DNA from: an uncultured Tenacibaculum sp.
GTDB lineage: Bacteria > Bacteroidota > Bacteroidia > Flavobacteriales > Flavobacteriaceae
Assembly: GCF_947504135.1 (NCBI RefSeq)
Contig: NZ_CANNGG010000004.1
Coordinates: forward strand, 1 to 64,000
Length of the DNA stretch: 64,000 nt
Direction of reading: 5' to 3'
A program made the translations under genes and the position numbers. The notes under the pieces are model-generated. The model did not search any database. It worked only from the letters and a program-made list of their open reading frames with translations, and was not told the DNA's origin. Below, in pieces: positions 48,776 to 56,859 of the stretch (positions are counted from its first letter, which is position 1; the number at the start of each line of letters is the position of its first letter).

Positions 48776-49903
48776 TTAAAAGATCTTTCCATCTATAAAT
48801 TGTTGTAAAAAATCGTCCATACTGTCCGCAATTAAACGAATTTTAATTTCGTCAGCACCAAAAGCAATAATTTGCCCTGATGTTCCTTTCTTTCCAGGTG
48901 CATAATCTATTGCTATAAAATTTCCATTTCCAGTGTTTAAAAAAGGAATCCAATATGGGTTGGTATAAATCCCTATTGTTTTTCTTCCGTCTGGGAGACT
49001 ATTTCCTTTTAAGTCAATAAGCATCCAACTAACACTGTCATAAATCTCTTTCCAGTTTTTCCATTTGTTTAGTATTTGTTCGGCAGATAAAAAGCCTATG
49101 TTTTCAATTCCATCGTGATATGAAAGTAATATTTTTAATTCTTTAGGAAATGTATAACCTGCCAAAGACTCAAACTCTTTATAAACTTGTTCATTGTTAA
49201 TAGGTGGTGTGGGATTGAGTTTTTTAGTTCGGATGAGTTCTTCAAATAAAAGTTTCAGTTTGGTATCATCATTATTTGTACTTCCTGTTGTATTAATATA
49301 TTTTTTAATAAAGTTTTGTTTTTCTCTAGCAATTTTCGCTTCATTATATTGCTCAGGTGCGTTTTTGTATAGATAAGCACCTGTATTTTCATAAGGTTTT
49401 TCGTCTATCAACATTCCAGAGTTTACCCATTTTTGTGAAAATAATCCTTTTCCTAGAGTAAGCATAAACTGTGGGTTTATATTGCGTTCAGGCTGCCTTT
49501 CAAATTGCCCTTTGTCTTTGTATTCTTGAAGTTTTTGATATTGACTTTTAAAAATTATACCCATCCACAATTTGTAATTTCCCTTATTTTCAAAATGTAA
49601 TCCAATTATTTTTTTATTTGAAAGGTAGGCAAAAGAATCATAAGGAGATTCTTTTTCTTTAGGTGTAATAATAAATAGTTTAAGGACTGTAGCACCTAAC
49701 TTGTTTGAAAGTTTCTCTAATAAAATGTCTCTAAAGCCCATTGTATCATAAGACTTAAAGTTTCTTGCGGTTTCATTTTGATGATGGGAATAATCTTTAA
49801 AGTACGGTTCAGGAGTTTCTTCTATTGAAATAAAATTGAATGTAATATCTGAAATTTTGACTTTCTTTAATTGGTTGTTATAAGAAATAAATTGTGTGTT
49901 CAT
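48776..49903 (-). CDS. SMI1/KNR4 (SUKH) domain protein
   Basis: 375 residues. The C-terminal half (about 215-375) is a SUKH/SMI1-KNR4 domain: YKEFESLAGYTFPKELKILL, DGIENIGFLSAEQIL, WIPFLNTGNGNFIAIDYAPG. The N-terminal half has no family I recognise (ETARNFKSYDTMGFRD, FKSQYQKLQEYKDKG). SUKH proteins often serve as immunity proteins against polymorphic toxins, but no toxin gene is adjacent, so this role is speculative. Cytosolic, no signal peptide. Confidence 0.82.
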   Translation of the reverse strand: MNTQFISYNNQLKKVKISDITFNFISIEETPEPYFKDYSHHQNETARNFKSYDTMGFRDILLEKLSNKLGATVLKLFIITPKEKESPYDSFAYLSNKKIIGLHFENKGNYKLWMGIIFKSQYQKLQEYKDKGQFERQPERNINPQFMLTLGKGLFSQKWVNSGMLIDEKPYENTGAYLYKNAPEQYNEAKIAREKQNFIKKYINTTGSTNNDDTKLKLLFEELIRTKKLNPTPPINNEQVYKEFESLAGYTFPKELKILLSYHDGIENIGFLSAEQILNKWKNWKEIYDSVSWMLIDLKGNSLPDGRKTIGIYTNPYWIPFLNTGNGNFIAIDYAPGKKGTSGQIIAFGADEIKIRLIADSMDDFLQQFIDGKIF

Positions 49904-49957
49904 TTTATTTGAGTAATTATTTATGGCTACTATTAGCAGGTTTTTTGTTTATTTTTC

Positions 49958-50446
49958 TTATTTCATTACTACGTCATGTAAATAGATTATTTTAAAACTT
50001 GTATTTTTACTTTTATTATAGCCGGCAATAACATAATTTAATTTACCTTCTTTATCAGGGTTAATTTTTTCTAATACATGAATATACTTGAAGTCTGATA
50101 CAGCTAGTTGAAAAATAAAGTCTCTTTCTTTTCTATACATATTTGTTTTGTAAAATTCATCAGATAACCTTAAAGAGTTTTTCTTTTTCAAATCTACTGA
50201 GTAAGTATATGTTCCGCCTCCATTGTTACTTGTGTTATAAATAACTACACCTTTTCTGTCTGAACTTTGGAATCCCTTATTATTAATATATTCCTCAATT
50301 ATTAGTAATGTTTCAATTTGGTTAAAGCATATGTTTTTTAGATTTAAAATTTGCTTATAATAAGCAATATTATGTTCTTTTGGTTTATTGATGTAAGAAA
50401 CATTTAAAAACGCTAAAAATACAATTAGGTATTTCTTTTTATTCAT
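49958..50446 (-). CDS. Hypothetical exported protein
   Basis: 162 residues with a short N-terminal signal-like segment (MNKKKYLIVFLAFLNVSYI). The rest is mixed alpha/beta with no recognised family. The 3' end is not next to a recognisable site box, while its 5' side faces attC-like site b about 105 bp away. It may be old cassette cargo whose outer site has decayed. Confidence 0.65.
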   Translation of the reverse strand: MNKKKYLIVFLAFLNVSYINKPKEHNIAYYKQILNLKNICFNQIETLLIIEEYINNKGFQSSDRKGVVIYNTSNNGGGTYTYSVDLKKKNSLRLSDEFYKTNMYRKERDFIFQLAVSDFKYIHVLEKINPDKEGKLNYVIAGYNKSKNTSFKIIYLHDVVMK

Positions 50447-50550
50447 ATAAAATTTAATTATTACTAATGTATTTGTTTAGTGTTAATTTTAAGTTGGAAT
50501 TACAGCTAATAAAAATTAAAAAAATAATGAAGATGGCTTTTCTCATATGT

Positions 50551-50677
50551 GTGCTAACGTGTTTGTGTATGGTTTGTTGCCGTGGAAATCCGCGAGGATT
50601 TTCAGATTAAGAAACCAAGATAGTAAAATTGCTGCTGAATTTCCTACGGAAATTCAGCAGCAATTGAATTTATACGT
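50551..50677. repeat. attC-like site b, interrupted by an IS element
   Basis: The left box is GTGCTAAC (50551-50558). The inner arm GTGTATGGTTTGTTGC partly pairs with GCAATTGAATTTATAC (50660-50675), with G-T at stem positions 7 and 12. The loop contains GAAATCCGCGAGGATTTTC and the hairpin TTGCTGCTGAATTTCC/GGAAATTCAGCAGCAA. The right arm is cut after TATACGT. Its remainder, TTGTTGTACGC, lies at 51892-51902 beyond the IS. Confidence 0.7.
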
Positions 50678-51891
50678 CTTAAGTTAGCAATTGTTTAAAT
50701 TTAGTAATAAAAACCAGAAAGAAAAAAGAGTAGAGTAAGGTTATGATATACGTTGAAACCTAGATTTCGTCAACATTGATAATCCCTACGCTTTACTACT
50801 TTAAATTCGTTCAGTTCTGTGAGACCAAGATCTCGATTTCAAGTTGTTGAATTGATAGTAGTTATTTTTCTTTCCAATCCTTTTTTCTTATGAGTAAAAA
50901 TAAACAATTTTAGGAATCGATGTAAGTAAAGATGTTTTAGATGTGTATGATTATCAAGGTAATTGGTATCAGTTTAAAAATGATGCATCAGGCTTTAAAG
51001 AGCTGTTGTTAATCACAAGTGATTTAACTCATTGTATAATGGAAGCGACAGGTTATTATCATGTACGATTAGCTTATTTTTTAACAGAAAAAGGAGTTTT
51101 GGTATCAGTAGAAAATCCGTTGAAGATAAAACGTTTTATTCAAATGAGTTTATCAAAAGTAAAGACGGATAAGAGTGATGCAAAACAGTTATATAATTAT
51201 GGCGTAAGTCAAGCTCCTTCTATATGGAAAGGAGAAAGCAAGGATCAACAAGAATGTTTACAAATAGTACGTTTGTTGAGTGTTTACACGAAACAATCTA
51301 CTCAATTAAAGAACAAGCTTCATGGCGAATCAGTATTAGGAACTCCATCGAAATTGGTAGTTAATTCCTTAAAAAGGCAGCTGAAAAACATACAAAAAGA
51401 GATAGTTAAATTAGAAGACTTGTTGCTAGAGAATGTAAAAAAGAGTTATCAAGAAGAAATAACTTTATTAAAGTCTATTCCAGGAATAGGGGGTAAAACA
51501 GCATTAATGTTATTAGTTTTTACCGATGGATTTAAGCGTTTTACTTCAGCAAAAGAGTTGTGTAGTTACGCAGGTATTACACCTACTATTAGAGAATCAG
51601 GCAGTAGTATAAAAGGACGCCCTCGAATAAGTAAAATGGGAAATCCAAAGCTTAGAAATTTATTATTTATGTGTAGCTTTAATGCTTGTAAATACAACAA
51701 AGCATGTAGAGAGCTTTATGACCGAATTGTAGCTAAGGGTAAGAGTAAAAAACTTGCTTTAATAGCGGTGTGTAATAAGCTACTAAAACAAGCTTTTGCA
51801 ATAGTAAAAAGTGGTTTGCCTTATGATGCAAATTATAAAAGTACTTTGGTTTAAAAAAGTATAAAATTTACTTGTTTTTTACCTCAGTTCT
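50678..51891 (+). mobile_element. IS110-family element inserted in attC-like site b
   Basis: The borders are inferred by rejoining the site arm: TATACGT (to 50677) plus TTGTTGTACGC (from 51892) restores the right arm seen in the other sites. The resulting 1.21 kb fits IS110-family size. Terminal repeats are not evident, as is common for this family. It contains one transposase with an N-terminal frameshift. Confidence 0.75.
50890..51854 (+). pseudogene. IS110-family transposase with N-terminal frameshift
   Basis: The ATG at 50890 reads MSKNKQ and then hits a stop. One base is missing there relative to the expected ATTTTAGGA frame, after which GIDVSKDVLDVYDYQGNW continues open to 51854. The catalytic Asp of GIDVSKD is thus cut from any normal start. 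The remainder is a full DEDD/Transposase_20 protein: KVKTDKSDAKQLYNYG in the N-terminal domain, and SIPGIGGKTALMLL and PTIRESGSSIKGRPRISKMG in the C-terminal domain. It is probably inactive unless frameshifting occurs. Confidence 0.85.
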
Positions 51892-51902
51892 TTGTTGTAC
51901 GC
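51892..51902. repeat. Right end of attC-like site b beyond the IS
   Basis: TTGTTGTACGC carries the box GTTGTACGC (51894-51902), the complement of GCGTACAAC at the other end of the next cassette (52432-52440). The following stop codon is six bases away. Confidence 0.7.
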
Positions 51903-51908
51903 TGGCTT

Positions 51909-52415
51909 TTATTCACTCTTTATTTTTATAAATCTAACTTCATTAAAGTCGTAGAGATTAAATATGATTTTTTCGTTTCCATTTCCTCCAAATTGTGAAG
52001 CGTATTCAATTAAATTTCCATTCTCGTCATAAAATTCAAATTGTCCATCAATTCCTCCTGTTTTCCAAGTTCCGCTTTTTGCAATTCTGATATTTTCTTT
52101 TCCATTAAATTTATAAGTTCCATCCGAAAATAAATTCAATTCAGAGTTAGTTTTTTCTTTTCCTTTTTCTATAATTTGAATTTTATAACTTCCAGAAAAT
52201 TCCTCCATTTCACTTTTATTAAATGATGGAACTGCTATTAAATACCAAAATATAATTAAGCCCAAACACATTATTGGAATTATTCCAATTCCGAATCCAA
52301 TTTTTTTCAATTTTTGAGATTTCTTAAAGATTCCAAATAATAATACAATCAGGGATATTAACAGAAATATACCACCAGTAAAAATTAATAAAATGAATAG
52401 TAAATTTTCCAGCAT
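51909..52415 (-). CDS. Membrane-anchored lipocalin-like hypothetical protein
   Basis: 168 residues. Two membrane segments lie at the N-terminus (about residues 5-28 and 38-64), followed by an external or cytosolic beta-rich domain (FSGSYKIQII, LNLFSDGTYKF, SGTWKTGGIDGQFEFY, NEVRFIKI) with a lipocalin-like strand pattern. No function is known. It is the single gene of a 547-bp cassette with perfect 9-bp outer boxes. Confidence 0.7.
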   Translation of the reverse strand: MLENLLFILLIFTGGIFLLISLIVLLFGIFKKSQKLKKIGFGIGIIPIMCLGLIIFWYLIAVPSFNKSEMEEFSGSYKIQIIEKGKEKTNSELNLFSDGTYKFNGKENIRIAKSGTWKTGGIDGQFEFYDENGNLIEYASQFGGNGNEKIIFNLYDFNEVRFIKIKSE

Positions 52416-52431
52416 TATGTTTTTTCAGCTT

Positions 52432-52566
52432 GCGTACAACGTGTTTGTATATGGTTTGTTGCGTGATTAAGTAACTAATTTAACAAATAAAAACCGAATA
52501 GAAAATCCGCAAGGATTTTCGTAAGTAGGCTAGAACTAGCAATAAATTATATACGGTGTTGCCACC
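52432..52566. repeat. attC-like site c
   Basis: Boxes GCGTACAAC (52432-52440) and GTTGCCACC (52558-52566). The inner arm GTATATGGTTTGTTGC pairs with GCAATAAATTATATAC, with wobbles at stem positions 7, 8 and 12. The loop contains GAAAATCCGCAAGGATTTTC and the GTAGGCTAGAAC motif shared with site a. Confidence 0.82.
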
Positions 52567-52568
52567 AG

Positions 52569-53132
52569 TTATTTTATCAGTTTAATTATATTCGGATAAA
52601 AATTTTCTGCTTTTCCTTTACTCGTTTTAATTGCAAAAATTATTGGTAATATTATGTTTAAAGCATAAAGTCCAATAAAAATATAAAAAAGAATAGGATA
52701 ATAACCGTAATGCATAATTTTCGAAAATGCGAATCCTGTTATACATAAAAATGTTATTATCGACCATAAGATTTGATAATTCAATAGATTTGCTCCCATT
52801 TCTTTTAGTCCAACAATTTTATCTTTTTTATTCATCCATAAAATCAGAGGAATAATTATATTTCCAACAGGAATAGCTAAAAAAATTATTACAGAAAGAT
52901 GAAAAATTGTTAGATAGCTTTTGTCAGGTTGTTTTCCATAATCTAAAATATCCTCTGCATTAATATTCAGAACCTCACAAATTAAATTCAAAGTTTTTCC
53001 ACGAGGTTCACTTTCATTTTTTTCAATCCGTTGGATTGTTCTTAAATTCACTTTTGCAGATTCAGCCAATTCCTCTTGAGAAAGTCCTTTTTTCTTTCTT
53101 ATTTCTCTAATTTTTTTTCCGATTTCTTTCAT
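52569..53132 (-). CDS. XRE-family HTH regulator with C-terminal membrane domain
   Basis: 187 residues. The HTH is residues 5-60 (IGKKIREIRKKKGLSQEELAES, LRTIQRIEKNESEPRGKTL). Residues about 75-180 form four membrane segments of the DUF4870-like type, so it is a membrane-bound regulator. It is the only gene of a 709-bp cassette. The stop lies 2 bp from the site box and the 5' side carries the matching box GGTGGCAAC. Confidence 0.85.
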   Translation of the reverse strand: MKEIGKKIREIRKKKGLSQEELAESAKVNLRTIQRIEKNESEPRGKTLNLICEVLNINAEDILDYGKQPDKSYLTIFHLSVIIFLAIPVGNIIIPLILWMNKKDKIVGLKEMGANLLNYQILWSIITFLCITGFAFSKIMHYGYYPILFYIFIGLYALNIILPIIFAIKTSKGKAENFYPNIIKLIK

Positions 53133-53257
53133 AATTACTTTTGGTTTATTGTTCCTACAAAACTACTTATGAATCTATAAATTTGATAACGGTTTGTTTG
53201 CGACATTTTTATGACATTCTTGTCAATATGTTGATTTCGTTGAGTTTTTCCCTAATT

Positions 53258-53396
53258 GGTGGCAACGGTTTTGGCTATGATTTCGTTACGGAATGGCACG
53301 TGAGTGTCATTCCGACGTTGACCGAAAGATAGCAAAAATGAATGGAATTTCCGCGAGGAAATTCCGCCGTAATGAATTATAGCCGTTGTTGGGTTT
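53258..53396. repeat. attC-like site d
   Basis: Boxes GGTGGCAAC (53258-53266) and GTTGGGTTT (53388-53396). The inner arm GGCTATGATTTCGTTACGG pairs with CCGTAATGAATTATAGCC, with one extra T. The loop is almost identical to site e over about 130 bp, including GGAATTTCCGCGAGGAAATT. Confidence 0.85.
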
Positions 53397-53823
53397 TAGT
53401 GCTTTTATAATTCATTCCGTTTTTTGTTTTTTCGGTCAGCTTTTTGTTCAAGTTTCTTTAATTTCAGCGTTTAATTCATTCCGCAAACTTGCTCAAATTC
53501 CGACCGTTTTTTAATTCAGGTTTGTATTTCGACTATCGCTCAATAACCGTGCGCAATTCCAGCGTTGTTTTTCCAGTTCCGATTGCGTAAACAAGCTAAA
53601 ACGTCAAGCGTAATTCAATTCAGAGTTTGCATTTCGACTATCGCTCAATAACCGTAAGCAATTCCGCTGTTGTATTTCATTCCACGTTTGAGTGATAATT
53701 CCGAAAACTTTTGAAATTCCGCACACAGTTTTTCAGATTCATCTACCTTAAAATTCTAAAAAAAATCGAAAAATAAACCAGACTTTTTTCAAACCGCAAA
53801 CTTGCTTCTGCATTAAACCCAAC
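53388..53823. other. Non-coding cassette (436 bp)
   Basis: Bounded by GTTGGGTTT and AAACCCAAC (53815-53823). No reading frame of gene quality is present. A 25-bp unit (ATTTCGACTATCGCTCAATA plus CCGT) occurs twice, at 53526-53550 and 53631-53655. It is homologous to the cassette at 54967-55355, which lacks both units. It might encode an RNA or be a decayed gene. Confidence 0.7.
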
Positions 53824-54018
53824 GGCTCTGTATAAGAACAGTAGGGCTGAAAATGAGCGACTACCATTCGGTTGAACACAAGCCGAATTTTTAAATTTCT
53901 ATGTTTATTTTTCTTTTTAAATATAGCCAAATTTAAAAATTTGGCGACCTCGAAAAAGTTCCCGAAACATTGGGTTAAGCATCAATTGCCCTATTGTTTT
54001 TATACTTTGTTGTAAAAC
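53815..54018. repeat. attC-like site j (long loop)
   Basis: Boxes AAACCCAAC (53815-53823) and GTTGTAAAAC (54009-54018). The inner arm GTATAAGAACAGTAGGGC pairs with GCCCTATTGTTTTTATAC, with wobbles exactly at stem positions 7 and 12. The loop contains AATTTTTAAATT...AAATTTAAAAATTTGGCGAC, shared with site h. Confidence 0.82.
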
Positions 54019-54024
54019 GTTTTT

Positions 54025-54459
54025 TTAGTACTTGCCAACTGGGTTTGTTCCTTGTCTGAAAAATACACTTCCAGCTCTTCTGTATTTTATTTCTTTACCT
54101 TTTACGCATAGAGTGTAAGCACCATTTCCTTTTTGTTCAGAAGCCTTGACTACAATTACTTCATCTACATCACAATCAAAATCAACCGAAACGTGTTTTT
54201 TTAAATCTTTCTAGGTTGCGTCAACTCGTCTTAAAAAAGCAGAGTTATCTCCTTTAGGTTCTTTGAAATCTGAAGGAAGATTACAATCGGGAAATTTGGT
54301 ATCTGAACTTGTTGTCTCTTGTGGTACTTTATCAATAAATTCCCAAGTTTTATCTTTGTTTAAAATAACTCGTCTACCATCTTCTGTTTTGGCTATTAGT
54401 GTTTGTCCAAAAGAAATGGATGTAAAGAGTAAGAAAAAGAATAAGTAAATAATTTTCAT
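54025..54459 (-). pseudogene. Exported hypothetical protein with an internal nonsense codon
   Basis: The frame starts with a clear signal peptide (MKIIYLFFFLLFTSISFGQ) and a DGRRVILNKDKTWEFI motif reminiscent of small exported Bacteroidota proteins. It reads to RRVDAT, meets TAG at 54211-54213, and continues in the same frame as KDLKKHVSVDFDCDVDEV to a normal stop at 54025. The uninterrupted length would be 144 residues. A single point mutation explains the break. The 3' end lies 6 bp from the site box, as expected of intact cargo. Confidence 0.75.
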
Positions 54460-54483
54460 AATATTTAATTTTTAAATTAGTGT

Positions 54484-54819
54484 TTAGATTTTATCAAGTT
54501 TTATTAGTAGGCTAAATAACCACTCTTTCCTGTCGCCTTGGTTTATGTTGCAGTCTTCCTTATCAAAACCAAAAGACATTGTTTCAGTATCATCGTAAAG
54601 ATGTCGAATAGAAATATCAGAGACTTTATAAATATCAGGATTATCTTCTATAGGTTGGAATTGAATTTTTTGACCGATTTTTAGTTTATTGATAGTTTCA
54701 TCAGAATGCGCATCAACAATGAATTTAATCATTTCAAAATCTGTAGTAGAAAAGCAAGTTTCATTATCGGCTGTTTTGAAAATGAATTTAGCGTAGTAGG
54801 GAATGTCTTTTAATTTCAT
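54484..54819 (-). CDS. Hypothetical small protein
   Basis: 111 residues, no signal peptide, acidic C-terminal half. Segments KDIPYYAKFIFKTADNETCFSTTD and IGQKIQFQPIEDNPDIYKV look like a compact beta-rich domain, but I recognise no family. It is the first gene of the two-gene cassette 54009-54845, 24 bp before the broken exported gene. Confidence 0.65.
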   Translation of the reverse strand: MKLKDIPYYAKFIFKTADNETCFSTTDFEMIKFIVDAHSDETINKLKIGQKIQFQPIEDNPDIYKVSDISIRHLYDDTETMSFGFDKEDCNINQGDRKEWLFSLLIKLDKI

Positions 54820-54835
54820 AAAGTTTGTCTAAAAT

Positions 54836-54975
54836 GTTTTACAACGGTTTTGGCTATGATTTCGTTACGGAATGGCACGTGAGTGTCATTCCGACGTTGA
54901 CCGAAAGATAGCAAAAATGCATGGAATTTCCGCGAGGAAATTCCGCCGTAATGAATTATAGCCGTTGTTAGCTTT
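54836..54975. repeat. attC-like site e
   Basis: Boxes GTTTTACAAC (54836-54845) and GTTAGCTTT (54967-54975). The core is nearly identical to site d (one A/C difference in the central part I compared). Only the outer boxes differ. Confidence 0.85.
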
Positions 54976-55355
54976 TAGTGCTTTTATAATTCATTCCGTT
55001 TTTGTTTTTCGGTCAGCTTTTTATTCCAATTTCTTTAATTTCTACGTTTAATTCATTCCACAAACTTGCTGAAATTCCGACCGTTTTTTAATTCAGGTTC
55101 GAGTGCGCAACTCCAGCGTTGTTTTTCCAGTTCCGATTGCGCAAACAAGCAAAAAAGTCAACCGTAATTCAAATCAGAGTTTGAGTGAGCAATTCCGCTG
55201 TTGTTTTTCATTTCACGTTTGAGTGATAATTCCGAAAATTTTTGAAATTCCGCACACAGTTTTTCTGATTTATCTACTTTAAAATTCTAAAAAAAAATCG
55301 AAAATTAAACCAGGCTTTTTTCAAACCGCAAACTTGCTCCAGCATTAAAGCTAAC
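54967..55355. other. Non-coding cassette, second copy (389 bp)
   Basis: Bounded by GTTAGCTTT and AAAGCTAAC (55347-55355). Homologous along its length to 53388-53823 (for example TTCCAGTTCCGATTGCG, GAAATTCCGCACACAG, CAAACTTGCT), minus the two 25-bp units. No gene is seen. Confidence 0.7.
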
Positions 55356-55482
55356 GGTCTTGTGTATGAGCAGTAGCGGATTTTATGCGACTACTTTTCA
55401 GTTTACAATATACTTTAATTTATGCAATAACGGTTCGAGTTAGCATTCAAATCGCTATTGCTTATACACGTTGTTAGCAACT
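55347..55482. repeat. attC-like site f
   Basis: Boxes AAAGCTAAC (55347-55355) and GTTAGCAACT (55473-55482). The inner arm GTGTATGAGCAGTAGCG pairs with CGCTATTGCTTATACAC, with wobbles at stem positions 7 and 12 only. The neighbouring stop codon begins one base beyond the box. Confidence 0.86.
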
Positions 55483-55483
55483 G

Positions 55484-56656
55484 TTATATTTCTACTTTCT
55501 GTCCGTCGTGTAAAACTCTGTAATATTTACCTTTTTCTATGAGTAAACCTTCTGATTCACTATTGGGAAAGTTTTTATGATAATCTTTCGGATGCTTTAC
55601 GTCAATTCCTATTACTTTTCCATTAAACTTTCTATTCACTTTAGACTGAAGTGTGTGGCCAACTACAATTGATTTAGCATTAAAATTCTGAAGACCCAGT
55701 TCAACATCTTCTTGGGTTAAATCGTCTTTAAAATAGCCTCTATACCAAGAAATTCCTGTATGGGTTGAATTTAAAAACTGTTCTTTGGTTTTTTTGAGTT
55801 TGGGATAAAATGGTTTATAATAATTATTGCTCGTAATCTCATTGACTTCATCTATGCTCAAATTATAATCAACTAAATCTGGATGTATTCCTCCGTGTGT
55901 GAAAAGTGTGCCGTTAATGAGTTCCATTGTGTTTTTACTTGACATCCATTTACCTATAAAAGAATTTGAATTGTACAATTGATGTTGTTGTTTTTCTAAA
56001 ATTGAAGCAACGTGAAAATACTTTGGGGATGAAGAATCATAATTTCCTTGCATATTTTTCAATTCGTGATTACCCAAAATAAAATGAACAAAACCACCCT
56101 TTTTTATAGCATCTTGTTCTAATTTGTATATAAACCATAGGACTTGGGTTGTTGAAAAACCTCTATCAACAAAATCTCCTACTAGAACTAAATGCCCAGT
56201 ATCAAATATCCAGTTTAAGTTTTTGTCGATAACCTTGTTGTTAATAAGAAAATCACGAAACGTTTTATAGCCACTTTCTATATCAGAAATTGCTAAAATT
56301 TTATTAATATCATTATAGGTACTTAAGGGCTTTTTGATGTTTGCATTTATAGAAAATTCAAAGCGTGTCGAATCAAGTGGGAAGTAACAAAAAGCTGGAA
56401 TTTTTGAGTTTGTTGAATGTTCTTTTTGTTCTAGAAAGAAGCCATCATTTTGATTTCCTTTAATATAATTTACGTTTAAAATACTATCATTTTTATAAAA
56501 AACATAAGGTCCATCTTTATCCCAATCCATCATTTTAGGATTATCTCCATAGTGCATACTTGCTCCGTGATAAAGACCAAATAGAATTACTGAAATAGTG
56601 ATGATTAAAAATGTTATGAATACGTGTTTTACGTATCTAAGAATTCTTTTTTTCAT
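55484..56656 (-). CDS. Calcineurin-like metallophosphoesterase, membrane-anchored
   Basis: 390 residues from ATG 56656. One N-terminal membrane anchor (about residues 8-30) places the catalytic domain outside the cytoplasm. Motifs: GDFVDRG, GNHELKNM, THGGIHPD and VVGHTLQSK are intact. The first motif reads SDIESG where the classical family has DxHG, so a metal-binding His is replaced by Glu. I recall similar SDIEG motifs in Bacteroidota members. The substrate is unknown. It is cargo of cassette 55473-58388, with the stop one base from the site box. An 8-codon longer start at 56680 is possible. Confidence 0.85.
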   Translation of the reverse strand: MKKRILRYVKHVFITFLIITISVILFGLYHGASMHYGDNPKMMDWDKDGPYVFYKNDSILNVNYIKGNQNDGFFLEQKEHSTNSKIPAFCYFPLDSTRFEFSINANIKKPLSTYNDINKILAISDIESGYKTFRDFLINNKVIDKNLNWIFDTGHLVLVGDFVDRGFSTTQVLWFIYKLEQDAIKKGGFVHFILGNHELKNMQGNYDSSSPKYFHVASILEKQQHQLYNSNSFIGKWMSSKNTMELINGTLFTHGGIHPDLVDYNLSIDEVNEITSNNYYKPFYPKLKKTKEQFLNSTHTGISWYRGYFKDDLTQEDVELGLQNFNAKSIVVGHTLQSKVNRKFNGKVIGIDVKHPKDYHKNFPNSESEGLLIEKGKYYRVLHDGQKVEI

Positions 56657-56824
56657 TATTTGTGATTTTAATTTCAGCAAACATAAATCGAGTTATTGTA
56701 CGTGTATAATAATAGTGATATACAACCTTGGTAGATGTACAAAGAATTTTGTAACGTATGTAAAGTCATTTCATCACGCTTTAGCCTCCTTACAAAACCT
56801 TGAATTAGATGTTTGTCAACCTTT

Positions 56825-56855
56825 TTGTGAAAGGTTATTTATACTTCTATTTTTG
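56825..56855 (+). promoter_or_regulatory. Promoter candidate of the histidine kinase gene
   Basis: TTG at 56825-56827 and TATTTTTG at 56848-56855 are 20 nt apart. The minus-7 box ends four bases before ATG 56860, which would give a leaderless or nearly leaderless mRNA. Confidence 0.4.
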
Positions 56856-56859
56856 TCGT

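Noticed and set aside
48776..49903. SUKH protein as part of a polymorphic toxin locus
   Set aside because: No toxin or secretion gene is next to it; the neighbours are unrelated hypothetical genes.
50745..50755. GATATACGTTG as the IS-split right arm of site b
   Set aside because: The alternative split at 50677/51892 pairs better with the left arm, restores an exact right arm and gives a more typical IS110 length.
52569..53132. XRE gene as antitoxin of a toxin-antitoxin pair
   Set aside because: No partner gene shares the cassette, and the C-terminal half is a membrane domain.
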